Assembly: GCA_936450465.1 (NCBI GenBank)
Contig: OW388300.1
Location: 22,073,232 to 22,137,231 of the forward strand
DNA: 64,000 nt
Reading direction: 5' to 3'
Source: Gibbula magus
Taxonomy: Eukaryota > Mollusca > Gastropoda > Trochida > Trochidae
Below, one piece after another: positions 45,201 through 59,100 of the stretch. Both the position numbers and the translations under genes were made by a program. Position 1 is the stretch's first letter; each line of letters starts with the position of its first letter. The notes under the pieces were generated by a model. It was not told where the DNA came from and ran no database searches. It saw nothing but the letters and a program-made list of their open reading frames with translations.

Positions 45201-46868
45201 CCATAGTGGGATGTCTCGTAGTAACAATGATAGTGGGATGTCTCGTGGTAACACCCATAGTGGGATGTCTCGTAGTAACAATGATAGTGGGATGTCTCGT
45301 AGTAACACCCATAGTGGGATGTCTCGTGGTAACACCCATAGTGGGATGTCTCGTAGTAACAACCATAGTTGGATGTCTCGTAGTAACACCCATAGTGGGA
45401 TGTCTCTTAGTAACAACCATAGTGGGATGTCTCGTAGTAACAATGATAGCGGGATGTCTCGTAGTAACACCCATAGTGGGATGTCTCGTGGTAACACCTA
45501 TAGTGGGATGTCTCGTAGTAACAATGATAGTGGGATGTCTCGTAGTAACACTCATAGTGGGATGTCTCGTAGTAACACCCATAGTTGGATGTCTCGTGGT
45601 AACACCCATAGTGGGATGTCTCGTAGTAACACCCATAGTAGGATGTCTCGTAGTAACACCGATAGTGGGATGTCTCGTAGTAACACCCATAGTGGGATGT
45701 CTCGTAGTAACAATGATAGTGGGATGTCTCGTGGTAACACCCATAGTGGGATGTCTCGTAGTAACAATGATAGTGGGATGTCTCGTAGTAACACCCATAG
45801 TGGGATGTCTCGTAGTAACACCCATAGTGGGATGTCTCGTAGTAACACCCATAGTGGGATGTCTCGTAGTAACAATGATAGTGGTATGTCTCGTAGTAAC
45901 ACCCATAGTGGGATGTCTCGTAGTAACACCCATAGTGGGATGTCTCGTAGTAACACCCATAGTGGGATGTCTCGTAGTAACAATGATAGCGGGATGTCTC
46001 GTAGTAACACCCATAGTGGGATGTCTCGTGGTAACACCCATAGTTGGATGTCTCGTAGTAACACCCATAGTGGGATGTCTCGTAGTAACACCCATAGTGG
46101 GATGTCTCGTAGTTACAATGATAGTGGGATGTTTCGTAATAACACCCATAGTGGGATGTCTCGTAGTGACACCCATAGTGGGATGTCTCGTAGTAACACC
46201 CATAGTGGGATGTCTCGTGGTAACACCCATAGTTGGATGTCTCATAGTAACACCCATAGTGGGATGTCTCGTAGTAACACCCATAGTGGGATGTCTCGTA
46301 GTAACAATGATAGCGGGATGTCTCGTAGTAACACCCATAGTGGGATGTCTCGTAGTAACACCCATAGTGGGATGTCTCGTAGTAACACCCATAGTGGGAT
46401 GTCTCGTAGTAACACCCATAGTGGGATGTCTCGTAGTAACACCCATAGTGGGATGTCTCGTAGTAACACCCATAGTGGGATGTCTCGTAGTTACAATGAT
46501 AGTGGGATGTCTCGTAGTAACACCCATAGTGGGATGTCTCGTAGTAACACCCATAGTGGGATGTCTCGTAGTAACACCCATAGTGGGATGTCTCGTGGTA
46601 ACACCCATAGTGGGATGTCTCGTAGTAACACCCATAGTGGGATGTCTCGTAGTAACACCCATAGTGGGATGTCTCGTAGTAACACCCATAGTGGGATTTC
46701 TCGTAGTAACACCCATAGTGGGATGTCTCGTAGTAACAATGATAGCGGGATGTCTCGTAGTAACACCCATAGTGGGATGTCTCGTAGTAACACCCATAGT
46801 GGGATGTCTCGTAGTAACACCCATTGTGGGATGTCTCGTAGTAACACCCATAGTCGGATGTCTCGTAG

Positions 46869-49800
46869 TTACAATGATAGTGGGATGTCACGTAGTAACA
46901 CCCATAGTGGGGTGTCTCGTAGTGACACCCATAGTGGGATGTCTCGTAGTAACACCCATAGTGGGATGTCTCGTAGTAACACCCATAGTGGGATGTATCG
47001 TGGTAACACCCATAGTGGGATGTCTTGTGGTATCACCCATAGTGGGATGTCTCGTAGTAACAATGATAGTGGGATGTCTCGTAGTAACCCCCATAGTCGG
47101 ATGTCTCGTAGTTACAATGATAGTGGGATGTCTCGTAGTAACACCCATAGTCGGATGTCTCGTAGTTACAATGATAGTGGGGTGTTTCGTAGTAACACCC
47201 ATAGTGGGATGTCTCATAGTGACACCCATAGTGGGATGTCTCGTAGTAACACCCATAGTGGGATGTCTCATGGTAACACCCATAGTTGGATGTCTCGTAG
47301 TAACACCCATAGTGGGATGTCTCGTAGTAACACCCATAGTGGGATGTCTCGTAGTAACAATGATAGCGGTATGTCTCGTAGTAACACCCATAGTGGGATG
47401 TCTCGTAGTAACACCCATAGTGGGATGTCTCGTAGTAACACCCATAGTGGGATGTCTCGTAGTAACACCCATAGTGGGATGTCTCGTAGTAACAATGATA
47501 GCGGGATGTCTCGTAGTAACACCCATAGTAGGATGTCTCGTAGTAACACCCATAGTGGGATGTCTCGTAGTAACACCCATAGTGGGATGTCTCGTAGTAA
47601 CACCCATAGTGGGATGTCTCGTAGTAACACCCATAGTGGGATGTCTCGTAGTAACACCCATAGTGGGATGTCTCGTAGTAACACCCATAGTGGGATGTCT
47701 CGTAGTAACACCCATAGTGGGATGTCTCGTAGTAACACCCATAGTGGGATGTCTCGTAGTAACACCCATAGTGGGATGTCTCGTAGTAACACCCATAGTA
47801 GGATGTCTCGTAGTAACACCCATAGTGGGATGTCTCGTGGTAACACCCATAGTGGGATGTCTCGTAGTAACACCCATAGTGGGATGTCTCCTAGTAACAC
47901 CCATAGTGGGATGTCTCGTAGTAACACCCATAGTGGGATGTCTCCTAGTAACACCCATAGTGGGATGTTTCGTAGTAACACCCATAGTCGGATGTCTCGT
48001 AGTTACAATGATAGTGGGATGTCTCGTAGTAACACCCATAGTGGGATGTCTCGTAGTAACACCCATAGTGGGATGTCTCGTAGTAACACCCATAGTGGGA
48101 TGTCTCGTGGTAACACCCATAGTGGGATGTCTCGTAGTAACACCCATAGTGGGATGTCTCGAAGTAACACCCATAGTGGGATGTCTCGTAGTAACACCCA
48201 TAGTGGGATGTCTCGTAGTAACAATGATAGCGGGATGTCTCGTAGTAACACCAATAGTAGGATGTCTCGTAGTAACACCCATAGTGGGATGTCTCGTAGT
48301 AACACCCATAGTGGGATGTCTCGTAGTAACACCCATAGTGGGATGTCTCGTAGTAACACCCATAGTGGGATGTCTCGTAGTAACACCCATAGTGGGATGT
48401 CTCGTAGTAACACCTATAGTGGGATGTCTCGTAGTAACACCCATAGTGGGATGTCTCGTAGTAACACCCATAGTGGGATGTTTCGTAGTAACACCCATAG
48501 TCGGATGTCTCGTAGTTACAATGATAGTGGGATGTCTCGTAGTAACACCCATAGTGGGATGTCTCGTAGTAACACCCATAGTAGGATGTCTCGTAGTAAC
48601 ACCCATAGTGGGATGTCTCGTGGTAACACCCATAGTGGGATGTCTCGTAGTAACACCCATAGTGGGATGTCTCGTAGTAACACCCATAGTGGGATGTTTC
48701 GTAGTAACACCCATAGTCGGATGTCTCGTAGTTACAATGATAGTGGGATGTCTCGTAGTAACACCCATAGTGGGATGTCTCGTAGTAACACCCATAGTGG
48801 GATGTCTCGTAGTAACACCCATAGTGGGATGTCTCGTGGTAACACCCATAGTGGGATGTCTCGTAGTAACACCCATAGTGGGATGTCCCGAAGTAACACC
48901 CATAGTTGGATGTCTCGTAGTAACACCCATAGTGGGATGTCTCGTAGTAACAATGATAGCGGGATGTCTCGTAGTAACACCCATAGTGGGATGTCTCGTA
49001 GTAACACCCATAGTGGGATGTCTCGTAGTAACACCCATAGTGGGATGTCTCGTAGTTACAATGATAGTGGGATGTCTCGTAGTAACACCCATAGTGGGAT
49101 GTCTCGTAGTAACACCCATAGTGGGATGTCTCGTAGTAACACCCATAGTGGGATGTCTCGTGGTAACACCCATAGTGGGATGTCTCGTAGTAACACCCAT
49201 AGTGGGATGTCTCGTAGTAACACCCATAGTGGGATGTCTCGTAGTAACACCCATAGTGGGATTTCTCGTAGTAACACCCATAGTGGGATGTCTCGTAGTA
49301 ACAATGATAGCGGGATGTCTCGTAGTAACACCCATAGTGGGATGTCTCGTAGTAACACCCATAGTGGGATGTCTCGTAGTAACACCCATAGTGGGATGTC
49401 TCGTAGTAACACCCATAGTCGGATGTCTCGTAGTTACAATGATAGTGGGATGTCACGTAGTAACACCCATAGTGGGGTGTCTCGTAGTGACACCCATAGT
49501 GGGATGTCTCGTAGTAACACCCATAGTGGGATGTCTCGTAGTAACACCCATAGTGGGATGTATCGTGGTAACACCCATAGTGGGATGTCTTGTGGTATCA
49601 CCCATAGTGGGATGTCTCGTAGTAACAATGATAGTGGGATGTCTCGTAGTAACCCCCATAGTCGGATGTCTCGTAGTTACAATGATAGTGGGATGTCTCG
49701 TAGTAACACCCATAGTCGGATGTCTCGTAGTTACAATGATAGTGGGATGTTTCGTAGTAACACCCATAGTGGGATGTCTCATAGTGACACCCATAGTGGG

Positions 49801-51998
49801 ATGTCTCGTAGTAACACCCATAGTGGGATGTCTCATGGTAACACCCATAGTTGGATGTCTCGTAGTAACACCCATAGTGGGATGTCTCGTAGTAACACCC
49901 ATAGTGGGATGTCTCGTAGTAACAATGATAGCGGTATGTCTCGTAGTAACACCCATAGTGGGATGTCTCGTAGTAACACCCATAGTGGGATGTCTCGTAG
50001 TAACACCCATAGTGGGATGTCTCGTAGTAACACCCATAGTGGGATGTCTCGTAGTAACAATGATAGCGGGATGTCTCGTAGTAACACCCATAGTAGGATG
50101 TCTCGTAGTAACACCCATAGTGGGATGTCTCGTAGTAACACCCATAGTGGGATGTCTCGTAGTAACACCCATAGTGGGATGTCTCGTAGTAACACCCATA
50201 GTGGGATGTCTCGTAGTAACACCCATAGTGGGATGTCTCGTAGTAACACCCATAGTGGGATGTCTCGTAGTAACACCCATAGTGGGATGTCTCCTAGTAA
50301 CACCCATAGTGGGATGTATCGAAGTAACACCCATAGTCGGATGTCTCGTAGTTACAATGATAGTGGGATGTCTCGTAGTAACACCCATAGTGGGATGTCT
50401 CGTAGTAACACCCATAGTCGGATGTCTCGTAGTAACACCCATAGTGGGATGTCTCGTAGTAACACCCATAGTGGGATGTCTCGTAGTAACACCCATAGTG
50501 GGATGTCTCCTAGTAACACCCATAGTGGGATGTTTCGTAGTAACACCCATAGTCGGATGTCTCGTAGTTACAATGATAGTGGGATGTCTCGTAGTAACAC
50601 CCATAGTGGGATGTCTCGTAGTAACACCCATAGTGGGATGTCTCGTAGTAACACCCATAGTGGGATGTCTCGTAGTAACACCCATAGTGGGATGTCTCGT
50701 AGTAACACCCATAGTGGGATGTCTCGAAGTAACACCCATAGTGGGATGTCTCGTAGTAACACCCATAGTGGGATGTCTCGTAGTAACAATGATAGCGGGA
50801 TGTCTCGTAGTAACACCCATAGTAGGATGTCTCGTAGTAACACCCATAGTGGGATGTCTCGTAGTAACACCCATAGTGGGATGTCTCGTAGTAACACCCA
50901 TAGTGGGATGTCTCGTAGTAACACCCATAGTGGGATGTCTCGTAGTAACACCCATAGTGGGATGTCTCGTAGTAACACCTATAGTGGGATGTCTCGTAGT
51001 AACACCCATAGTGGGATGTCTCGTAGTAACACCCATAGTGGGATGTCTCGTAGTAACACCCATAGTCGGATGTCTCGTAGTTACAATGATAGTGGGATGT
51101 CTCGTAGTAACACCCATAGTGGGATGTCTCGTAGTAACACCCATAGTAGGATGTCTCGTAGTAACACCCATAGTGGGATGTCTCGTGGTAACACCCATAG
51201 TGGGATGTCTCGTAGTAACACCCATAGTGGGATGTCTCGTAGTAACACCCATAGTGGGATGTTTCGTAGTAACACCCATAGTCTGATGTCTCGTAGTTAC
51301 AATGATAGTGGGATGTCTCGTAGTAACACCCATAGTGGGATGTCTCGTAGTAACACCCATAGTGGGATGTCTCGTAGTAACACCCATAGTGGGATGTCTC
51401 GTGGTAACACCCATAGTGGGATGTCTCGTAGTAACACCCATAGTGGGATGTCCCGAAGTAACACCCATAGTTGGATGTCTCGTAGTAACACCCATAGTGG
51501 GATGTCTCGTAGTAACAATGATAGCGGGATGTCTCGTAGTAACACCCATAGTGGGATGTCTCGTAGTAACACCCATAGTGGGATGTCTCGTAGTAACACC
51601 CATAGTGGGATGTCTCGTAGTAACAATGATAGTGGTATGTCTCGTAGTAACACCCATAGTGGGATGTCTCGTAGTAACACCCATAGTGGGATGTCTCGTA
51701 GTAACACCCATAGTGGGATGTCTCGTAGTAACAATGATAGCGGGATGTCTCGTAGTAACACCCATAGTGGGATGTCTCGTGGTAACACCCATAGTGGGAT
51801 GTCTCGTAGTAACACCCATAGTGGGATGTCTCGTAGTAACACCCATAGTGGGATGTCTCGTAGTAACACCAATAGTGGGATGTCTCGTGGTAGCACCCAT
51901 AGTGGGATGTCTCGTAGTAACACCCATAGTGGGATGTCTCGTAGTAACAATGATAGCGGGATGTCTCGTAGTAACACCCCGAGTGGGATGTCTCGTAG
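46869..51998. repeat. Higher-order duplication, 2565-bp period (95 units)
   Basis: Series of variant units beginning near 46869 recur in the same order from 49434. The agreement runs for at least 2.1 kb. It includes the TCTTGTGGTATC marker, the AACCCCCAT unit and the TCTCATGGT unit. Confidence 0.85.
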
Positions 51999-54900
51999 TA
52001 ACACCCATAGTGGGATGTCTCGTAGTAACACCCATAGTGGGATGTCTCGTAGTAACACCCATAGTGGGATGTCTCGTAGTGACAATGATAGTGGGATGTC
52101 TCGTGGTAACACCCATAGTGGGATGTCTCGTAGTAACAATGATAGTGGGATGTCTCGTAGTAACACTCATAGTGGGATGTCTCGTAGTAACACCCATAGT
52201 GGGATGTCTCGTGGTAACACCCATAGTGGGATGTCTCGTAGTAACACCCATAGTGGGATGTCTCGTAGTAACACCCATAGTGGGATGTCTCGTAGTAACA
52301 CCCATAGTGGGATGTCTCGTAGTAACAATGATAGTGGGATGTCTCGTGGTAACACCCATAGTGGGATGTCTCGTAGTAACAATGATAGTGGGATGTCTCG
52401 TAGTAACACCCATAGTGGGATGTCTCGTGGTAACACCCATAGTGGGATGTCTCGTAGTAACAACCATAGTTGGATGTCTCGTAGTAACACCCATAGTGGG
52501 ATGTCTCTTAGTAACACCCATAGTGGGATGTCTCGTAGTAACAATGATAGCGGGATGTCTCGTAGTAACACCCATAGTGGGATGTCTCGTGGTAACACCC
52601 ATAGTGGGATGTCTCGTAGTAACAATGATAGTGGGATGTCTCGTAGTAACACTCATAGTGGGATGTCTCGTAGTAACACCCATAGTTGGATGTCTCGTGG
52701 TAACACCCATAGTGGGATGTCTCGTAGTAACACCCATAGTGGGATGTCTCGTAGTAACACCGATAGTGGGATGTCTCGTAGTAACACCCATAGTGGGATG
52801 TCTCGTAGTAACAATGATAGTGGGATGTCTCGTGGTAACACCCATAGTGGGATGTCTCGTAGTAACAATGATAGTGGGATGTCTCGTAGTAACACCCATA
52901 GTGGGATGTCTCGTAGTAACACCCATAGTGGGATGTCTCGTGGTAACACCCATAGTGGGATGTCTCGTAGTAACAATGATAGTGGGATGTCTCGTAGTAA
53001 CACCCATAGTGGGATGTCTCGTAGTAACACCCATAGTGGGATGTCTCGTAGTAACACCCATAGTGGGATGTCTCGTAGTAACAATGATAGCGGGATGTCT
53101 CGTAGTAACACCCATAGTGGGATGTCTCGTGGTAACACCCATAGTTGGATGTCTCGTAGTAACACCCATAGTGGGATGTCTCGTAGTAACACCCATAGTG
53201 GGATGTCTCGTAGTTACAATGATAGTGGGATGTTTCGTAATAACACCCATAGTGGGATGTCTCGTAGTGACACCCATAGTGGGATGTCTCGTAGTAACAC
53301 CCATAGTGGGATGTCTCGTGGTAACACCCATAGTTGGATGTCTCATAGTAACACCCATAGTGGGATGTCTCGTAGTAACACCCATAGTGGGATGTCTCGT
53401 AGTAACAATGATAGCGGGATGTCTCGTAGTAACACCCATAGTGGGATGTCTCGTAGTAACACCCATAGTGGGATGTCTCGTAGTAACACCCATAGTGGGA
53501 TGTCTCGTAGTAACACCCATAGTGGGATGTCTCGTAGTAACACCCATAGTGGGATGTCTCGTAGTAACACCCATAGTGGGATGTCTCGTAGTTACAATGA
53601 TAGTGGGATGTCTCGTAGTAACACCCATAGTGGGATGTCTCGTAGTAACACCCATAGTGGGATGTCTCGTAGTAACACCCAAAGTGGGATGTCTCGTGGT
53701 AACACCCATAGTGGGATGTCTCGTAGTAACACCCATAGTGGGATGTCTCGTAGTAACACCCATAGTGGGATGTCTCGTAGTAACACCCATAGTGGGATTT
53801 CTCGTAGTAACACCCATAGTGGGATGTCTCGTAGTAACAATGATAGCGGGATGTCTCGTAGTAACACCCATAGTGGGATGTCTCGTAGTAACACCCATAG
53901 TGGGATGTCTCGTAGTAACACCCATTGTGGGATGTCTCGTAGTAACACCCATAGTCGGATGTCTCGTAGTTACAATGATAGTGGGATGTCTCGTAGTAAC
54001 ACCCATAGTGGGGTGTCTCGTAGTGACACCCATAGTGGGATGTCTCGTAGTAACACCCATAGTGGGATGTCTCGTAGTAACACCCATAGTGGGATGTATC
54101 GTGGTAACACCCATAGTGGGATGTCTTGTGGTATCACCCATAGTGGGATGTTTCGTAGTAACACCCATAGTGGGATGTCTCGTAGTTACAATGATAGTGG
54201 GATGTCTCGTAGTAACACCCATAGTGGGATGTCTCGTAGTAACACCCATAGTAGGATGTCTCGTAGTAACACCCATAGTGGGATGTCTCGTAGTAACACC
54301 CATAGTGGGGTGTCTCGTAGTGACACCCATAGTGGGATGTCTCGTAGTAACACCCATAGTGGGATGTCTCGTAGTAACACCCATAGTGGGATGTATCGTG
54401 GTAACACCCATAGTGGGATGTCTTGTGGTATCACCCATAGTGGGATGTCTCGTAGTAACAATGATAGTGGGATGTCTCGTAGTAACCCCCATAGTCGGAT
54501 GTCTCGTAGTTACAATGATAGTGGGATGTCTCGTAGTAACACCCATAGTCGGATGTCTCGTAGTTACAATGATAGTGGGATGTTTCGTAGTAACACCCAT
54601 AGTGGGATGTCTCATAGTGACACCCATAGTGGGATGTCTCGTAGTAACACCCATAGTGGGATGTCTCATGGTAACACCCATAGTTGGATGTCTCGTAGTA
54701 ACACCCATAGTGGGATGTCTCGTAGTAACACCCATAGTGGGATGTCTCGTAGTAACAATGATAGCGGTATGTCTCGTAGTAACACCCATAGTGGGATGTC
54801 TCGTAGTAACACCCATAGTGGGATGTCTCGTAGTAACACCCATAGTGGGATGTCTCGTAGTAACACCCATAGTGGGATGTCTCGTAGTAACAATGATAGC

Positions 54901-57900
54901 GGGATGTCTCGTAGTAACACCCATAGTAGGATGTCTCGTAGTAACACCCATAGTGGGATGTCTCGTAGTAACACCCATAGTGGGATGTCTCGTAGTAACA
55001 CCCATAGTGGGATGTCTCGTAGTAACACCCATAGTGGGATGTCTCGTAGTAACACCCATAGTGGGATGTCTCGTAGTAACACCCATAGTGGGATGTCTCG
55101 TAGTAACACCCATAGTGGGATGTCTCGTAGTAACACCCATAGTGGGATGTTTCGTAGTAACACCCATAGTCGGATGTCTCGTAGTTACAATGATAGTGGG
55201 ATGTCTCGTAGTAACACCCATAGTGGGATGTCTCGTAGTAACACCCATAGTCGGATGTCTCGTAGTAACACCCATAGTGGGATGTCTCGTAGTAACACCC
55301 ATAGTGGGATGTCTCGTAGTAACACCCATAGTGGGATGTCTCCTAGTAACACCCATAGTGGGATGTTTCGTAGTAACACCCATAGTCGGATGTCTCGTAG
55401 TTACAATGATAGTGGGATGTCTCGTAGTAACACCCATAGTGGGATGTCTCGTAGTAACACCCATAGTGGGATGTCTCGTAGTAACACCCATAGTGGGATG
55501 TCTCGTGGTAACACCCATAGTGGGATGTCTCGTAGTAACACCCATAGTGGGATGTCTCGAAGTAACACCCATAGTGGGATGTCTCGTAGTAACACCCATA
55601 GTGGGATGTCTCGTAGTAACAATGATAGCGGGATGTCTCGTAGTAACACCCATAGTAGGATGTCTCGTAGTAACACCCATAGTGGGATGTCTCGTAGTAA
55701 CACCCATAGTGGGATGTCTCGTAGTAACACCCATAGTGGGATGTCTCGTAGTAACACCCATAGTGGGATGTCTCGTAGTAACACCCATAGTGGGATGTCT
55801 CGTAGTAACACCTATAGTGGGATGTCTCGTAGTAACACCCATAGTGGGATGTCTCGTAGTAACACCCATAGTGGGATGTTTCGTAGTAACACCCATAGTC
55901 GGATGTCTCGTAGTTACAATGATAGTGGGATGTCTCGTAGTAACACCCATAGTGGGATGTCTCGTAGTAACACCCATAGTAGGATGTCTCGTAGTAACAC
56001 CCATAGTGGGATGTCTCGTGGTAACACCCATAGTGGGATGTCTCGTAGTAACACCCATAGTGGGATGTCTCGTAGTAACACCCATAGTGGGATGTTTCGT
56101 AGTAACACCCATAGTCGGATGTCTCGTAGTTACAATGATAGTGGGATGTCTCGTAGTAACACCCATAGTGGGATGTCTCGTAGTAACACCCATAGTGGGA
56201 TGTCTCGTAGTAACACCCATAGTGGGATGTCTCGTGGTAACACCCATAGTGGGATGTCTCGTAGTAACACCCATAGTGGGATGTCTCGAAGTAACACCCA
56301 TAGTTGGATGTCTCGTAGTAACACCCATAGTGGGATGTCTCGTAGTAACAATGATAGCGGGATGTCTCGTAGTAACACCCATAGTGGGATGTCTCGTAGT
56401 AACACCCATAGTGGGATGTCTCGTAGTAACACCCATAGTGGGATGTCTCGTAGTAACAATGATAGTGGTATGTCTCGTAGTAACACCCATAGTGGGATGT
56501 CTCGTAGTAACACCCATAGTGGGATGTCTCGTAGTAACACCCATAGTGGGATGTCTCGTAGTAACAATGATAGCGGGATGTCTCGTAGTAACACCCATAG
56601 TGGGATGTCTCGTGGTAACACCCATAGTGGGATGTCTCGTAGTAACACCCATAGTGGGATGTCTCGTAGTAACACCCATAGTGGGATGTCTCGTAGTAAC
56701 ACCAATACTGGGATGTCTCGTGGTAGCACCCATAGTGGGATGTCTCGTAGTAACACCCATAGTGGGATGTCTCGTAGTAACAATGATAGCGGGATGTCTC
56801 GTAGTAACACCCCGAGTGGGATGTCTCGTAGTAACACCCATAGTGGGATGTCTCGTAGTAACACCCATAGTGGGATGTCTCGTAGTAACACCCATAGTGG
56901 GATGTCTCGTAGTGACAATGATAGTGGGATGTCTCGTGGTAACACCCATAGTGGGATGTCTCGTAGTAACAATGATAGTGGGATGTCTCGTAGTAACACT
57001 CATAGTGGGATGTCTCGTAGTAACACCCATAGTTGGATGTCTCGTGGTAACACCCATAGTGGGATGTCTCGTAGTAACACCCATAGTGGGATGTCTCGTA
57101 GTAACACCCATAGTGGGATGTCTCGTAGTAACACCCATAGTGGGATGTCTCGTAGTAACAATGATAGTGGGATGTCTCGTGGTAACACCCATAGTGGGAT
57201 GTCTCGTAGTAACAATGATAGTGGGATGTCTCGTAGTAACACCCATAGTGGGATGTCTCGTGGTAACACCCATAGTGGGATGTCTCGTAGTAACAACCAT
57301 AGTTGGATGTCTCGTAGTAACACCCATAGTGGGATGTCTCTTAGTAACACCCATAGTGGGATGTCTCGTAGTAACAATGATAGCGGGATGTCTCGTAGTA
57401 ACACCCATAGTGGGATGTCTCGTGGTAACACCCATAGTGGGATGTCTCGTAGTAACAATGATAGTGGGATGTCTCGTAGTAACACTCATAGTGGGATGTC
57501 TCGTAGTAACACCCATAGTTGGATGTCTCGTGGTAACACCCATAGTGGGATGTCTCGTAGTAACACCCATAGTAGGATGTCTCGTAGTAACACCGATAGT
57601 GGGATGTCTCGTAGTAACACCCATAGTGGGATGTCTCGTAGTAACAATGATAGTGGGATGTCTCGTGGTAACACCCATAGTGGGATGTCTCGTAGTAACA
57701 ATGATAGTGGGATGTCTCGTAGTAACACCCATAGTGGGATGTCTCGTAGTAACACCCATAGTGGGATGTCTCGTAGTAACACCCATAGTGGGATGTCTCG
57801 TAGTAACAATGATAGTGGGATGTCTCGTAGTAACACCCATAGTGGGATGTCTCGTAGTAACACCCATAGTGGGATGTCTCGTAGTAACACCCATAGTGGG

Positions 57901-59100
57901 ATGTCTCGTAGTAACAATGATAGCGGGATGTCTCGTAGTAACACCGATAGTGGGATGTCTCGTGGTAACACCCATAGTTGGATGTCTCGTAGTAACACCC
58001 ATAGTGGGATGTCTCGTAGTAACACCCATAGTGGGATGTCTCGTAGTTACAATGATAGTGGGATGTTTCGTAATAACACCCATAGTGGGATGTCTCGTAG
58101 TGACACCCATAGTGGGATGTCTCGTAGTAACACCCATAGTGGGATGTCTCGTGGTAACACCCATAGTTGGATGTCTCATAGTAACACCCATAGTGGGATG
58201 TCTCGTAGTAACACCCATAGTGGGATGTCTCGTAGTAACAATGATAGCGGGATGTCTCGTAGTAACACCCATAGTGGGATGTCTCGTAGTAACACCCATA
58301 GTGGGATGTCTCGTAGTAACACCCATAGTGGGATGTCTCGTAGTAACACCCATAGTGGGATGTCTCGTAGTAACACCCATAGTGGGATGTCTCGTAGTAA
58401 CACCCATAGTGGGATGTCTCGTAGTAACAATGATAGTGGGATGTCTCGTAGTAACACCCATAGTGGGATGTCTCGTAGTAACACCCATAGTGGGATGTCT
58501 CGTAGTAACACCCATAGTGGGATGTCTCGTGGTAACACCCATAGTGGGATGTCTCGTAGTAACACCCATAGTGGGATGTCTCGTAGTAACACCCATAGTG
58601 GGATGTCTCGTAGTAACACCCATAGTGGGATTTCTCGTAGTAACACCCATAGTGGGATGTCTCGTAGTAACAATGATAGCGGGATGTCTCGTAGTAACAC
58701 CCATATTGGGATGTCTCGTAGTAACACCCATAGTGGGATGTCTCGTAGTAACACCCATTGTGGGATGTCTCGTAGTAACACCCATAGTCGGATGTCTCGT
58801 AGTTACAATGATAGTGGGATGTCTCGTAGTAACACCCATAGTGGGGTGTCTCGTAGTGACACCCATAGTGGGATGTCTCGTAGTAACACCCATAGTGGGA
58901 TGTCTCGTAGTAACACCCATAGTGGGATGTATCGTGGTAACACCCATAGTGGGATGTCTTGTGGTATCACCCATAGTGGGATGTCTCGTAGTAACAATGA
59001 TAGTGGGATGTCTCGTAGTAACACCCATAGTCGGATGTCTCGTAGTTACAATGATAGTGGGATGTCTCGTAGTAACACCCATAGTCGGATGTCTCGTAGT
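49434..59100. repeat. Higher-order duplication, 4833-bp period (179 units)
   Basis: Matching variant units are offset by exactly 4833 bp over nearly the whole block: 49833 with 54666, 50352 with 55185, 51297 with 56130, 52167 with 57000, 52653 with 57486 and 53970 with 58803. The copies differ by few substitutions. A secondary 4536-bp offset reflects an extra 11-unit (297-bp) stretch near 54.1-54.4 kb. Confidence 0.85.
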
